DNA from: Zingiber officinale
Taxonomy: Eukaryota > Streptophyta > Magnoliopsida > Zingiberales > Zingiberaceae
Reading direction: 5' to 3'
NCBI RefSeq assembly: GCF_018446385.1
Contig: NC_055988.1
Location: forward strand, 165,924,209-165,988,208
DNA length: 64,000 nucleotides
Both the position numbers and the translations under genes were made by a program. The notes below the pieces were generated by a model that did not search any database, was not told the origin of the DNA, and saw only the letters and a list, made by a program, of their open reading frames with translations. Position 1 is the stretch's first letter. Every line of letters starts with the position of its first letter. This document shows, piece after piece, positions 50,230 through 62,465 of the stretch.

Positions 50230-50797
50230 AAATATTATCAATTACTTCGACGGTAAGAATAAATACTGAAGTAATACAACACAAAAGACTTCTACAAATT
50301 TAAATAGTGGTGTAGTTAAATAAACTATTTACTTCACTACTGATCAAATTTGAGAAGTAGTTCGTATCAATTACTTCGCTACATTTGAAGCTTTTTGTTG
50401 TAGTAAAATATGCTCTATTACTTCTATACTATGATGAAGTAGTATGATAATAAATACTTTGACTAAGTCAAATTATGCGGAAGTAAAATAAAACATTTAC
50501 TATACCAAAATTAAAAAAATGTGAAGTCGTATACATATTTTATTTCGTCAAATAACGCAACTTATGAAGTAATATATCGATTTTACTTCGATATTTTTAA
50601 AGCTCTTGATGAAGTAATATAACTTTTTTACTTTAAAAACGGTTCGATTTTGAACCGATTTTGAACCGGTGATAGACTTCGGTAATGTGTGGTGAAGTAA
50701 AAAATTTACCCTTTTACTTCACGTACGTCTACTTCGGTAACTAATTACCTATTACTTCGGATAATATCCGAAGTCTATTAACAATTTTCACATAGTG
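50230..50797. repeat. right subterminal repeat array and terminal inverted repeat of the CACTA element
   Basis: More than ten copies of short motifs of the type TTACTTCG, GAAGTAAT and GAAGTAGT in both orientations, ending at CACATAGTG (50789-50797). Similar motifs occupy 37400-37660 at the other end. In this superfamily such arrays bind the transposase. Confidence 0.85.
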
Positions 50798-51737
50798 AAT
50801 TCCTTAACCATAATATAATGCCAAATTAATGATGGGGGCACAAAGAGATTATAAAAGGAACTCGTTTCAGCGAGCACAGGTATGCTTAGTCTACGTGTGC
50901 AAATTATATTTTTCTCCTGTTGTTCATTTTCCGCAATGCCTTCATCTCACTGACTTGAGCATTGGAGTGATTGTGTGGGATACCCCTGGCCCGCTCACTA
51001 ATACTTTTTTCCTCTCCACTTCATGGATTTGCAGGCGTCCATGTTTCAAGATTTTCTTTCCATCAACCTTGAAGTAAAATCACTGATGGCCCAACTTTTA
51101 CCAATTTCAGATAGGATCACCCTTCCTTTTTCTATGTTTATAGTTTGCATCATTGGTCTGTTGCACGACCTTTTGCCTTATTTATTTGTAGTCGTAGAGT
51201 TTGATCCATTTATGTTTTTTGGTTGAGATCCAGAGTTCTATCTATGACATCATTTTTTTGTATTTGATTCTGTTCTAAAATTAAAACTGTTGTTGATAAT
51301 TAGGTGGAGATCATCCTTATAATTGAACATGTCTTGATTATTTAAGACCTCACTTAATCATCTTAATTCACTGTGTAGTCTGATATTTTATTTTTACGTA
51401 AGATTTTATTATTTTGTATCCATATAAACTAGGCAAATTAGATTCTATGTTTTCACATGTCAATTAAGATTTATCAAGTCCTCATTTGATAATCTCGAGA
51501 ATTGTTGAGATTTTTTAATATATATATTTTTATTTTTTTATGATCTCATGGGTTGGTCCGTCTAACTCACAACCTATCTGGCTTAAATTAGATTAAGGAT
51601 TTATTAGTTTGTCGTAAAATATATTGGACTAGATGTGTCTGATACAATTGATAATAAACTTATTATTCAGCATTTTCAAAGCATAAAATCTCTAAAAGTG
51701 TTATTGTAAAACATACAAAGTTAATATATGAATTTTA
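50798..51737. other. flank right of the CACTA element
   Basis: Mixed sequence with short plus-strand open frames at 50829 and 51023 (about 70-80 codons) that show no recognisable family. Presumably old repeat or intergenic DNA. Confidence 0.4.
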
Positions 51738-52370
51738 GGCTACGTTTAGTTGGGCATAATGTAATTGAGCTTGTAATGTAATGTAATATAATCTTGATTA
51801 CATTACTACGTTTGATAATGAAATGTATGTAATCTTTGATTACAAAGGTGATTACATTCTTTTGTTTGATGTCCATTATTTTTATAAGGAATGTAATTCG
51901 TATTATTATAAAATGACAAAAATATCCTACGACTTCTACCGGCGGACGCTACATTTTTGTCGGAGCTTGCGGTGGCCGCTGTCGCTGGCCATCGCCAGGC
52001 GTCGTCGCCGGTCGTCGGCTGTCGCGCGATCGCCGGCGGTGGTCACCGGTCGCCGATAGCCTGCGGTCGCCGGTTGCCGGCGCCCGTCGATCGTCAGCCG
52101 TCGGGGGGCGATGGCAGTGGCGGCAAGCGAAGATGGGCAGCCAGAGACTAAGGGTATATTTGACATTCAAATTTTTGTTAAAAGGTGACCTCGTAATGTA
52201 ATCGGATTACAATGTATTTGTTTTGTAATCCAGATTACAAAACTTCATTACATTTTGTAATCCAGATTACATTACATTACAAGTTAAAAATGAAACCAAA
52301 CAAAATAATCAGCCTTGTAATATAATCTGAATTACATTACAAAGCAGATTACACCCTACCAAACACAGAC
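51738..52370. mobile_element. PIF/Harbinger (Tourist)-type MITE with GC-rich passenger
   Basis: Left end GGCTACGTTTAGTTGGGCA and the complement of the right end GTCTGTGTTTGGTAGGGTG form inverted termini, and TTA flanks both sides (51735-51737 and 52371-52373), the PIF/Harbinger target. Subterminal parts are arrays of TGTAAT and ATTACA. Between about 51935 and 52145 lies a strongly GC-rich segment full of GCCGGTCGCCG-type motifs, unlike the rest. Open frames there in several directions result from its composition. Confidence 0.82.
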
Positions 52371-52373
52371 TTA

Positions 52374-54437
52374 GTACATTTTGTATTGTTTATTTAATTC
52401 ACCCTCAATTAAAAATCCTAATTACATCATTGATCATAGTTGTTATAATTATATAATAATTATGATCTCATAACTGTTATAATATGTTTATTAGAAATAA
52501 CTATTTATATGATAACCATTTCAATTCATAACTGTAATAATAATATATAAACTAGTATTGATTAGAGATGAATTTTTCATATTTAAATAATTATAAATTA
52601 TAACTACAATAATATAGTATTATTAATATTGATTAGAATTAAAGTATTTATGTTGTAATAGTTAAGATCTCGTAGCTATTACAATAATATTAAAAATAAG
52701 GATATTTTTTAAAATAAAAAAAATGTGGAGTTTTGTTTTGATAATAAATGGAAAAAAGAGGAATATTTTTGAAAATGAAAATGTATTGAAGTTTGATGAA
52801 GTATTGTTTTTGTAATATATATAAAAAATGCTCTAGTGACTATTCCATCCTTTGAATTTTACCTTTTGTTATATTATTTTGATATTTTTTTAATAAGATT
52901 AAAATACAAGTATTTTTTAAATAAAAATATAATAAAATATTATTTTAATATATTTTGAAAGCTTTTGAAGATAAAAGAAGCCCTTTTAATTTTTGCCCTC
53001 TAAAATCTTTTGGAAAGTGAAAAAAAGTTACATTATAGAGAAACTTTTGACTTGTTTTTGAAATATTTTTGAGCAGTTTATGAAAAGATGCTCTTTATAA
53101 TTAATAATGGTCAAAAAGTGTCCCCTATGATTATTCTTTAGTTTTTTTTAAAAGAAAAAAAGAAAAGGTACAAATTGATTTACAAAAATAATTTATCATC
53201 CAAAAGAAAATTATAGAAAAAATATTAATATTCTACTTATTATTTTTTAAAAAAAAATTAGATGTGCAAGGTAATTAGGGAATTGGCTTTCCACTCTAAA
53301 TATTAATATCGAATATTCACTCATTTAGGTAAAAAAAAATAAGTTAATGTTGTAGTTATAGTGAAACTCCATATAGAATATCAATAAGTTGTCCTATAAA
53401 ATAACTTATCGTTAATTTTTTTATTAAAATAAACTCTTTTTTAAATATAATATAACAATATTCTACTTAGGATTTTTAATACTCAAATTAATTTGAAAAT
53501 CAGCTTGCACTTTAAATTTCTTTTTTCGCTATCAAAGTGGTAGATAGGGTTAGGTTAAACAAGTTTGGTAGGGCTTAGCTAACAGTTGGTGGTTAGTGTT
53601 TCCTTTATGCCTAGGACTAGTATTCAATGTTCTTTGTTTGTGAGCAAAATTGAATCCATTGTTTCATTGAATTAGTATTCTTCTTAGCTTACTTTAAAAC
53701 ATGTTTTTTGTCATCCTACTTAAACTTACTTTTCTTCAATGCTCTTATTGTTTTTAGTTTCTAAAAGATAGGGAACCTCGTTTCGTAATGAATGTGCGGT
53801 CCCTAGTCATTCAAATCGATAAATTAAATGACTTGAAAGAGTTAGAACGAGTCATTCAAATCGATAAATTAAATGACTCGAAAGAGTTAGAACGATCAAT
53901 TAATGTCCACTCCTTTCTAGTTTCTGACTCTTGAATTCTTGTCCCCATAGAATGCGTAGTTGGTTAGAGAATGACAGCTTTGCTCACAATGAGACAAAGG
54001 ATTACTCCTTCCAATCTCTAACCATTTGACGATCGGCTATTAACTATAACATCCTTGTTTACTACAATTGGCTCTTGAATTTCCTACTATTTTCAACTCT
54101 TAAACTTGGCGATTGGGCTCCTAATCTCACTAGTTCGGTGTTCTTTAAAAACTTAGAAAATGAGAAACATAATAACTCGAGTTGTCAGTCTATGATGGAA
54201 CGAAAGGAGAAGCGGGTGTTTTTGAGTTGAAGTTTAACTCGAGAATAACACACACTAGATTGACAGATCTAACAGTTGACAAGAGAAAAGGGAGCAAATA
54301 ACCCGATTCACAGACAAAAACAAGCTACTAGAGACAATTTTACGCGAGTACTAAAAGAACCAAATATACAGTAGGGGAATTGTTCTTCCTCTCCCTCGCG
54401 CACAAGACTGATAAGTTCTTTCACACCTCTAGCATGA
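52374..54437. other. AT-rich intergenic region
   Basis: Very AT-rich to about 53500, then more balanced sequence. No gene recognised. The rightmost 100-200 bases are presumed 3' UTR of the small minus-strand gene. A tandem duplication is listed separately. Confidence 0.5.
53806..53895. repeat. 45-bp tandem duplication
   Basis: Two adjacent copies of a 45-bp unit beginning GTCATTCAAATCGAT and ending GTTAGAACGA, differing at one base (TTG against TCG). Each unit contains GTCATT and its near complement AATGAC. Confidence 0.92.
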
Positions 54438-54725
54438 TCAAAAATTCCAGTTTCTGACTTGGTCCCGGCTCATAGCTCGACTGCGTTGAAGGCGGGGAGT
54501 TCCTGCCACACCTTGACTACTTACCACAATTGGCGATGGTGCTACTTTGGATGTCGAAATAGCATTACCTGTCCCAGTGGCAGCTACGGTGACCCGGCGA
54601 GCCAAGCAGGTGATAAGAGCTGCGCATTGCCCGTCATCCTCTGAGCTTGAACTTGACACGGAGTAGCTCCTGAATGATGGCGATGGGCTACCAATGTTAC
54701 GGCATGCAAGGCAGGTCAAACTCAT
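54438..54725 (-). CDS. small conserved plant protein of unknown function, 95 residues
   Basis: Single coding stretch starting MSLTCLACRN and ending RDQVRNWNF. The middle has a Ser-rich run SFRSYSVSSSSSEDDGQC, a CLARRVTV block, and a C-terminus TPRLQRSRAMSRDQVRNWNF. I recall this layout (CLxC at the start, SFRSYSVSSS, and RSRAxxRDxVRNWNF at the end) from small uncharacterised proteins found across land plants; I cannot name a function. No membrane helix or signal peptide is present in this form. I chose this ATG because an intron acceptor (ATCACAG at 54755-54761) lies just upstream and the upstream in-frame exons have no ATG. A longer frame starting at 54905 would have to translate through the predicted intron. 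The CxxC pair could bind metal, but two cysteines are not enough to claim it. Confidence 0.65.
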   Translation of the reverse strand: MSLTCLACRNIGSPSPSFRSYSVSSSSSEDDGQCAALITCLARRVTVAATGTGNAISTSKVAPSPIVVSSQGVAGTPRLQRSRAMSRDQVRNWNF

Positions 54726-54753
54726 TGCCGCAACGTAAATGAGCACAGCAGCA

Positions 54754-57345
54754 ACTGTGATACAAGAGCCAATTATCAGGAGGAATGAATGACAAGTTAA
54801 AAAAAAACACTCAAAACAAAGATGGCGAGAGACAGTCACATTGATCATTCGATATGTAGAAGAACCATGTTCTTTGATCAACCCCGACAACAAGTTTACG
54901 ATCATAATTTATGGAATACACATCATTATTGCTTCGAAACAGCATCTCAAAGCATACATTTGCTTTAAGAGATAAAACAGACTCTCAGGTCTTTAAATCT
55001 ACAAGAATTTATTTTGTCCTACGTAATGTGGTACATCCAAGTCTACCTAATCAGGCATATCTAACAAGAAAATAGCAATAGATAAAGCTTAGCTCCTCGA
55101 GAGCTTTGATTCAGAAGCTAGAAATATCCTAATCATTAAATTGTAATGCTGAACTTTAATTGCAGACCTAGATCTTACAAAAAGATAAACGTTTAGATTT
55201 AACATCCTTAGTGATGATCTATTGTTACTGCCCGTGTTTTCAAAAACAAACACTTGGAATTATCTAGGAAACAACAAAAGTAACATTTCAACATTAACAG
55301 CGTAGGCAAAGTGCTAAAGCAAGAGAACCACTTGTAGGAAAAATGATAGTATTTATCTATAAACACTCGGTCGACAATGATGTGGTAGCATATAACAATA
55401 ACCTTTCCTAGTGAAGAAATACAAGTAGTGGGCAACTTGCAAGCGTACCCATCAAATGGCATAGCTTATATATACCCTTATCGGTAAAAAGGTCAATCAA
55501 AGATTACACATTTTTGTTAGTGTATCTATTTTCAACCCATGAATACTTTTGAATTCAAACCTTCAAGCAAACTCAACTACAAAGAATCTTCATCTAGCCA
55601 AACAGTCTGAGTCAGAAAATTGCAGTGAAAACCTCAGAAAATAATGCATCAAATACCTATATTCATATGGATACTTAGACCTGGTCATTGCACATCATAA
55701 TGTTATGTTAGAATAATTGTTCTGTATCTATGAAAAATATTGCTTTCAGTTTTAATTCCTAATCGTTTTATCTTACATTTCTTTAGCTTTCATTTCACCC
55801 AAAAAACTTACTTTGTTATGCTTCTCATTTATTCAATATGATTACTTCCGTGTCTAAGAAGATCTAAAAAAACATTTGTTCTTATATTATCTGTGTTTCA
55901 ATTGTAAGTTCTACTTACGATCAACAAAGAGCCCTTTGTCTAGTTTTAAAATATAATCCTACTGAAGAATGATGCTATTTCATGACTCCAATCCCTAGAA
56001 GGCCAGTGGTACTGATGGTGAGTAGAAAATACACAAATTATGTCCATAATCCATATTACAAAGCCCCTTTGTAGTACAGTGGATCCCAAATGTTAAGATT
56101 ATAAGAGAGAACAAGAAAAGCTAAGCACTGATACTCATTTAAATAAAGAGGATAAAAGTGGAAACCGAACAAATACAGAAAATTACCCAAGGTAAAGCTA
56201 GAACATGGAGAACAGTCAGAAACCATTGTCTTCCTCAATATCTTGGCAAGAATTACCAAAACCTAAGATGAAAACCTATTTGGGAAATATGTTGACATGC
56301 AGAGATTTAAGGCTATATCTTGAATTAGTTTGTGTGCTAATAAACAGCATATGTGGAGCTCCAAGATTTGGCTGGATACCAAACAAAAACCATAAATGCC
56401 ACCACTTATGCATTACAAGATAATCAAATAAATGACTAAAGGAAAAGTCCACCCTAGTATTATTTTCAAACTATTGCATCGTTACATGCTAGATAAGTCC
56501 ACGCTAGGGAAGGGAGAGCAAAGATAGAACTTGGCGATATATAAGTCAACCATCCAATCCAAGACAATTTACGTGACAATCCAGTCAATTGAACAGAAAA
56601 GGTGGTACCCCATTTCATACCTATTTGCAATTTTTATTGAATCATTTACCTAGTCTTATTCAAACAGTTAGCATCAAACAAATTTCCAGTGTGCTTCTCG
56701 TATTCATACAAGAATCTTCCATCGAATGTAAATCAATAACTTTTCACAATTTAAATAGGTAATTATCTTTTCTTTTCTACCGTTCAAGATCATACCTTCG
56801 TTGTCCCCAAACCACGATTCCAGATAATGAGGCTCGCTGCAATCAATCAGGATTAAACCATCAATATCAACCAAACTAATAAGAAAGACAAGGCAAAACA
56901 AAAAGTAGTAGCTATATCCTTCCTGCTTAAAAGTTAGGGGAAAACAAAATCATCAGGTCGATCAACAATCATGATCTCGTCAAGATCAGATCTGGCCAAG
57001 AATACGCAGAACAAACAGATAAAATAAGTCCGAGGGAAAATCCAGGAAAATCAGAGCGATCGTAAGAAAATAAATCATGGAAGGAGGACAAAATCGATGC
57101 AGCATGAATCCAGCAAAATGGCTGTGGCGGAAAATAATCGAAAAGACAAAATCTTAATCGAAAGGGAGGAAGAAATTTTACCTTTCTCTCTGTTCCGTTC
57201 CTCCTCCGATCGAATTAGCTCCGCGAAGAAGGAACTGAGATCGGAGGGACTAAGGAGAGAGACAGAGACAGAGACAGAGACAGAGAACGAAGATCCAAAT
57301 CGAAGGAAGATTTTGGCACTGTTTGTGGTGGAGGTGGACGACCAT
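54754..57345 (-). other. intron-containing 5' leader of the small protein gene
   Basis: Minus-strand leader: exon 1 about 57345-57182 (donor AAAG/GTAAAA), exon 2 56836-56796 (acceptor TTGCAG, donor GAAG/GTATGA) and the start of the coding exon at 54754. The two introns are about 0.35 and 2.0 kb and hold only AT-rich sequence with weak open frames. Inferred from splice-like sites alone. Confidence 0.5.
57263..57286. repeat. (CAGAGA)4 microsatellite
   Basis: Four perfect hexamers, read as TCTCTG on the minus strand, in the proposed first leader exon. C/T-rich leader tracts of this kind are common in plants and may tune expression. Confidence 0.9.
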
Positions 57346-59364
57346 TATTAATAATGTCAAAAAATGGCGTCCTATTTTTGACTTCCAAAGTGTCTTTTTT
57401 ATTTTGTAATATTTTTTATTGACAACGTAAATCAATTTTTCTATATTCAAAAATAAATAAAAGAACACGGAAAGATCAAAGTTTGAATTTTAATATAAAT
57501 TAATATTTTAAAAATCTATTTTTGAATATTTATATTCTAATTCACTTGTACTTGCGGATTTAGAGGAAGGCCTGGATCAGGGCCGACACTAAGACCATCC
57601 ACATCAACTTCTCTATCTAAAATATATAATTTAAAGTAAAAAAGTTATTTTATTAAATTTAGATATCTACTTTTTAATACATCATATATCAGCTTCACTA
57701 TTTCTTCTCTCTCCTCTATAATGTTTAGAGAATGAAATCTATTCCCTAAATTTAGAGAAGTACTATTTATAAATGTATAATCTAAGGAATCGATAGGGTA
57801 ACTGATGCAAAGAATTTTTAGTTACCTTATCCAAAATTTAAGGTAAAATATTTGAATAGGGTATCTGATGTGGATATTCTAAATTTGAAATAAATAGACA
57901 TTTTCTATTTATATATAAGATAAAATTAATATTATAAAAATAATTTTATTGATAGAACACGTAAATTAAATTTATATTTAAAGATTTTAGAGTTTAAAGA
58001 GATAGAAATAAAAAAAAATTAAAATAGGAAAAAAAAAAATCTCTCAGATAAACAAAAAAAATCCAAGCTCTGCGGAGGTGGGGCAGGTGGGGCTGCATGC
58101 GACAATCAATATTATCTCAAGGATAGTAATTTCATTTGAATATGATGGATAAAAAAAAAAAATGAAAGAATTTTTTATATTCAATTATAGTAAATAGGCA
58201 TTTAGGTATGGATATTTTGAATATGGGTATGAAGATGAATATGGTAAAATTATATTCATACGCTATCTGATACCTGATATAAATATATATATTAGGAAAG
58301 AAAAAATATAGTTTGTCCCTTTATTTCTTTTCTAAGGAAAATACATATCCGATCTAAGGTATGTGAGAGGAGTAAGAGTTGATAAGTACATTAAAATATT
58401 TTTTTTAAATGAAAATGATAAAGAATAATAAAATGATGAGTAAAATATAAATATCTGAAACTACACGACAGATATAAAGATGAATATAAAAATTAAATAT
58501 TTGATTAGTATAATAATAAATATAAAATTCTATCTAAATTCTATCCATAATCATCCTACCTTATCTTGCCGTTCATGGCGACTTAGCTGGGACATCTAGA
58601 GATTATTAATAAAAATATTTACATTTTGGATTTATCGCATTGTCGCCTATTTAATTGGTTACCCTTCACCGTCCGTATTATTTTAATAGAAAATTTGAAA
58701 GAGTTTTTTTATAAAAAAAAAAATTAAAAAAAAACACGGGAAGGCCAAATTGTGGAATGCCATAACTGCCCTTAAATCATATATTCTTTATATTCAAATT
58801 TAAAAATGAATAATATGATAATACTATTTAATATGATAATAGATGTGTAACTCCGAGATAATTATTAGTTATTAATACAGTAATTAAGATATGAAAGAAG
58901 ACACATTTAGATGTGTCAATCCTTAATTTAATATCATAATACTTTATATTTTAACTATCGTACTATCTCAAGAGAAACAATAAACTCAGAAACATTAAAT
59001 TTTAATTCTAAGATCTCATATGATAATGTTCTCTATCTTAGTTACTACACCATCTCTAATAGACATTGTATTTTTATAAAAAAAAAAGAATTATTAGTCT
59101 TATTGACTATCGACTATCTCTAGAATGATTGATCCAGTCTCATGAAAAATTTCTATCGATCATTATAATAAATCAAAAAGTGCATCCTATTTTTATATTA
59201 AAAAAATGATAATTTTAATTAGTTTCATTGACTATCTTTGGGATGAACAATTCGGTCTCATGAAATTTTCCTATCGATTATCAGGATAAATTAAAAAATG
59301 TACATAACGACCAATCAGAAATTTATTATCTTTTAATTACGACCTTCATTTGATTTAAAAATTC
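57346..59364. other. AT-rich intergenic region between divergent genes
   Basis: Holds the upstream regions of the small minus-strand gene and the plus-strand NPF gene. Mostly AT-rich with poly-A/T tracts. Some motifs recur (ATCGATTATNA and CTCATGAAA near 59140-59290), suggesting an old local duplication. No gene seen. Confidence 0.5.
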
Positions 59365-59372
59365 TATAAATA
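59365..59372 (+). promoter_or_regulatory. candidate TATA box of the NPF gene
   Basis: TATAAATA about 144 bases before the proposed ATG at 59509, the best match in the upstream region. It implies a leader of roughly 110 bases. Confidence 0.5.
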
Positions 59373-59508
59373 CGTCGTAAATAAAGTTCGAGTTACGAAT
59401 GTTGAATGATAATACGATGGCTCCGGGGACACCGTACTTTTAAACCACGATGACAAAAGATGAATACAGACTCGCCCCCAACAGTTTTTCCCCACGGAAG
59501 AGAGGGCG

Positions 59509-61636
59509 ATGGACGACGGAGCTCTCCTCCTTCCCCACGGAAGCTCCGACGTCGTCGACGGGGCCGTCGACTACGCCGGCCGACCCGCCTCCCGCTCGGC
59601 CACCGGCCGTTGGATCTCCGCCGTCTTCATCATATGTAAGTACTGATCGATCGATTTTTCCCGTTCATCTCATCTCCTCGATCGCGGCGATCTCTTTTTA
59701 CCCCTTTGCCCTAATCTCGCCGCCGGCGCTCCGCCTCCAGGGGTGGAGATCGGCGAGCGGTTCACCTACTACGGCGTTGCCAACAACCTGATCTCCTACC
59801 TCACTGGCCCGCTGCGCGAGTCGACGGCGACGGCGGCCGCAGCCGTCAATGTGTGGAGCGGCGTGGCGTCTATGCTGCCTCTCCTAGGCGCTTTCGTCGC
59901 CGATTCCTATTTCGGGCGCTACTGGACCATCGTCGGCGCCTCCCTCCTCTATATGTCGGTCAGTCCATTCTAATATCGTGCTCTTTTTTTTTTCAATGTT
60001 TTTTCCCCCAAAATTGGCATAAAGACAAGATTTTTTTATTATTATTATCTTCTATCCCTGTCACTCTTTCTTTCCACCATATTGTCCGTCTCTACATTCT
60101 GTGGACCTGTGGTGGCCCGCCACGGATTGTCCGTCTCTGAAGTAAACATACATAATGAGGATGAACCCTGTACATTGCCCTCCTGTTTTTTCGCAATTTG
60201 ATATTAAAAAATTAAAGGCGAGGCAGACGGATAAAATATACCTCGTTTTATATTTTTATAATTCAAATTGTGAGGGCATTGAAGATTTGAAAAGATGAGG
60301 CCCTTTAAATTTAACAATCGACTTCGCTTGTGTTAATACTATACTTTTTTAACTTTTATGAATTATGATTAATTTAAGTGCAAGTGAAAAATATTAATTG
60401 GAGATAATTAATAATTAATTACGAAGCTAATTGTTCATTTCCTTTACCATCCGCTAATGGAGGGAAGAACCGCAGGGATTGAGTTTGATGACGCTTTCTT
60501 CCCTGCATTCATCGCCCTGCGGCGAGACCGCCACCACGGACCCCGCCGACTGTGCGCAGGCCGGACAGGTGGCCTCCTTCTACGCCTCCCTCTACCTCAT
60601 GGCGCTTGCCCAGGGCTGCCACAAGCCCTCCGTCCAGGCCTTCGGCGCCGACCAGTTCGACGACGGCCACCCTGCCGAGCGCGCCGCCAAGAGCTCCTTC
60701 TTCAACTGGTGGTTCTTTGGCCTCAGCGCCGGCATCCTCGTCGCCAACCTCCTTCTCACCTACATCCAGGACTACGTCAGCTGGGCCCTCGGCTTCGGCA
60801 TCCCCTGCCTCGCCATGACCGCCGCCCTTCTCCTCTTCCTCCTCGGCACCAAGACCTATCGCTTGTACCCGGTGCGCACCGAATCCTCGACAAATTGCCC
60901 CAGTGATGGCCGGCGTGGAGACTTGAAGCGGTTGCTCCCGCTGGTACCGATATGGGCGACCTTACTCCCTTACGCCGTCGTCTTCTGCCAATCGCCGACG
61001 CTCTTCACCAAGCAAGGCGCCAGCTTGGACCGGCGCCTCGGCCCCAACTTCGAACTCCCGGCGGCGTCCCTCCAAGTCTGCTCCAGCGTCGCCATCATCA
61101 CCTTCGTAGCGGTCTACGACCGCCTCCTCGTCCCACTCGCCCGGCGCCTCACCAAGCGCCCCTCCGGCATCACCATGCTCCAGAGGATTGGCGCCGGGAT
61201 GTTCATCTCCCTCGTCTCCATCGTTGTGTCCGCTTTAGTCGAGATGAAGCGGCTCGAAGTCGCCCGGGAGTCCGACAGCATGAGCGTGTGGTGGTTGGTG
61301 CCGCAGTATGCGCTGTTCGGTGTTTCCGACGTGTTCACCATGATTGGGCTGCAGGAGTTCTTCTACGACCAAGTGCCGGAGGCGTACCGCAGCCTGGGGC
61401 TGGGCCTCTACCTGAGCATCTTCGGTGTCGGTGAATTGCTCAGCGGGGGGCTGGTGTCAGCGATAGACAAGATCAGCAAGATGGGCGGTGGAGACAGCTG
61501 GTTCGCCGACGACATCAACCGCGGCCACTTCGACTACTTCTATTGGCTGCTCGCCGTACTCAGTGCAGTAGGGTTGGCCCTCTTCTTGTGCTTCGCTAAG
61601 GCATATGTTTATAAAAAAATTGATAATCCTAATTAA
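59509..61636 (+). CDS. NRT1/PTR family (NPF) proton-coupled transporter, 3 exons, NPF5-like
   Basis: Exons 59509-59635, 59741-59958 and 60476-61636 encode 501 residues. N-terminal [11 protein letters not shown], then [12 protein letters not shown] before the first helix. The ExxER motif for proton coupling is residues 45-49 (EIGER). Other family blocks: [74 protein letters not shown], then [28 protein letters not shown], and in the C-terminal half [32 protein letters not shown] and [11 protein letters not shown]-like [11 protein letters not shown]. This is a plasma- or vacuole-membrane importer of nitrate, peptides or other small solutes; the NPF5 guess rests on overall wording. The linker between helices 6 and 7 (residues about 246-268) is only about 23 residues, far shorter than usual, and the protein is short for the family (550-600). 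Exon 3 is very GC-rich. Confidence 0.92.
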
Positions 61637-62465
61637 CCTCGAAGACATATGCGTATACCTAGGAGGTGGTTAATTAGTGACCAATGGTTAATAATCTACG
61701 TAAACTCCAATATTATCATAAATCAGATATAAATATTAGAAGACAGCAAGGAGGGCAAAGAAGGTTGTGGCAGGTTAAATTAATTAGACAAGAGAGAATA
61801 GATAATGAAATGATTTTTTTTAATTGATTTGTCCATCAAATATACTTGGTAAATTGATAAAGTAAGTAAATTGCTTTTCCTCGTCCGTCTCACACAGCAC
61901 CCCTCCCTCCTCCTCTCTCTCTCTTTGTCAAATATCATTTCTATCCTTTTTTTTTTTTTCCCCCTTTGTTTTTTCAATTTTATTTAATTTTTATTTATTT
62001 TATTTTTAAAATAATTCTATTTATTATTTTTCAACAATACTTATATATTTTTTAATTTTATTGAATTTTATTTACTTTTATTTTTTAATTAATTTTATTT
62101 ATTATTTTTAATTCTATTTAATTTTTAATTAACTTTATTTTTTAATTAATTTTATTTATTATTTTTTTCATCAATATTTATATATTTTTAAATTTTTATT
62201 TAAGTTTCATAAATTTCTTCTCCCATCTCCTTGACACAGGCCCTCTTCATTTTCAGATTTTATCTTCCATATAAATAATCTTTATACTCCTAACTTATTT
62301 ACTTATATTTTTTTAAAAAAATTTATTTAGTTTTATTTATTATTTTTTCATCAATTTTTTTTATTTTATACTCTTATTTCTTTCAATTTTATTTAATTTT
62401 ATCTTTTTAATTAATTTTGTTTGTTATTTTTTATCAACATTTTTAATTTTTTTATTTTATATAAT
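61637..62465. other. 3' flank and T-rich low-complexity region
   Basis: Presumed NPF 3' UTR, a CT-rich run near 61900-61930, then about 450 bases of repetitive TTTTATTTATT / TTTAATTAATTTT text. No gene. Confidence 0.6.

Larger units (their letters stand above)
37391..50797 (+). mobile_element. CACTA (En/Spm) DNA transposon, about 13.4 kb including a nested solo LTR
   Basis: The right end read inward is CACTATGTGAAAATTG followed by TTAATAGACTTCGG. The left region at 37397 reads TGTGAAAATGGGCAATAGAC, the same terminus but without the outer CACTA bases, so the left edge is damaged or lies slightly further left. Both ends carry arrays of GAAGTAAT / ATTACTTC motifs, the subterminal transposase-binding repeats of this superfamily. 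Two plus-strand genes follow: a TNP2-type transposase (39348-45284) and a second protein with a Ulp1-like end (45690-50030). 37640-39340 is leader with no protein of its own. In-frame stops in both genes suggest it is no longer autonomous. Confidence 0.88.

Noticed and set aside
51823-52170. Several overlapping open frames in the GC-rich MITE centre
   Set aside because: Frames on both strands arise from GC-rich repeats lacking stop codons; none has family features.
54438-54905. 155-codon minus-strand frame taken as a membrane protein
   Set aside because: Its first 60 residues cross a typical intron acceptor (T-rich tract then CACAG); the conserved part starts at MSLTCLACR, so the hydrophobic N-terminus is probably intron sequence.
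60457-60906. 149-codon and other alternative frames over the NPF gene
   Set aside because: Off-frame translations of a GC-rich exon; the 60476-61636 frame carries all family motifs.
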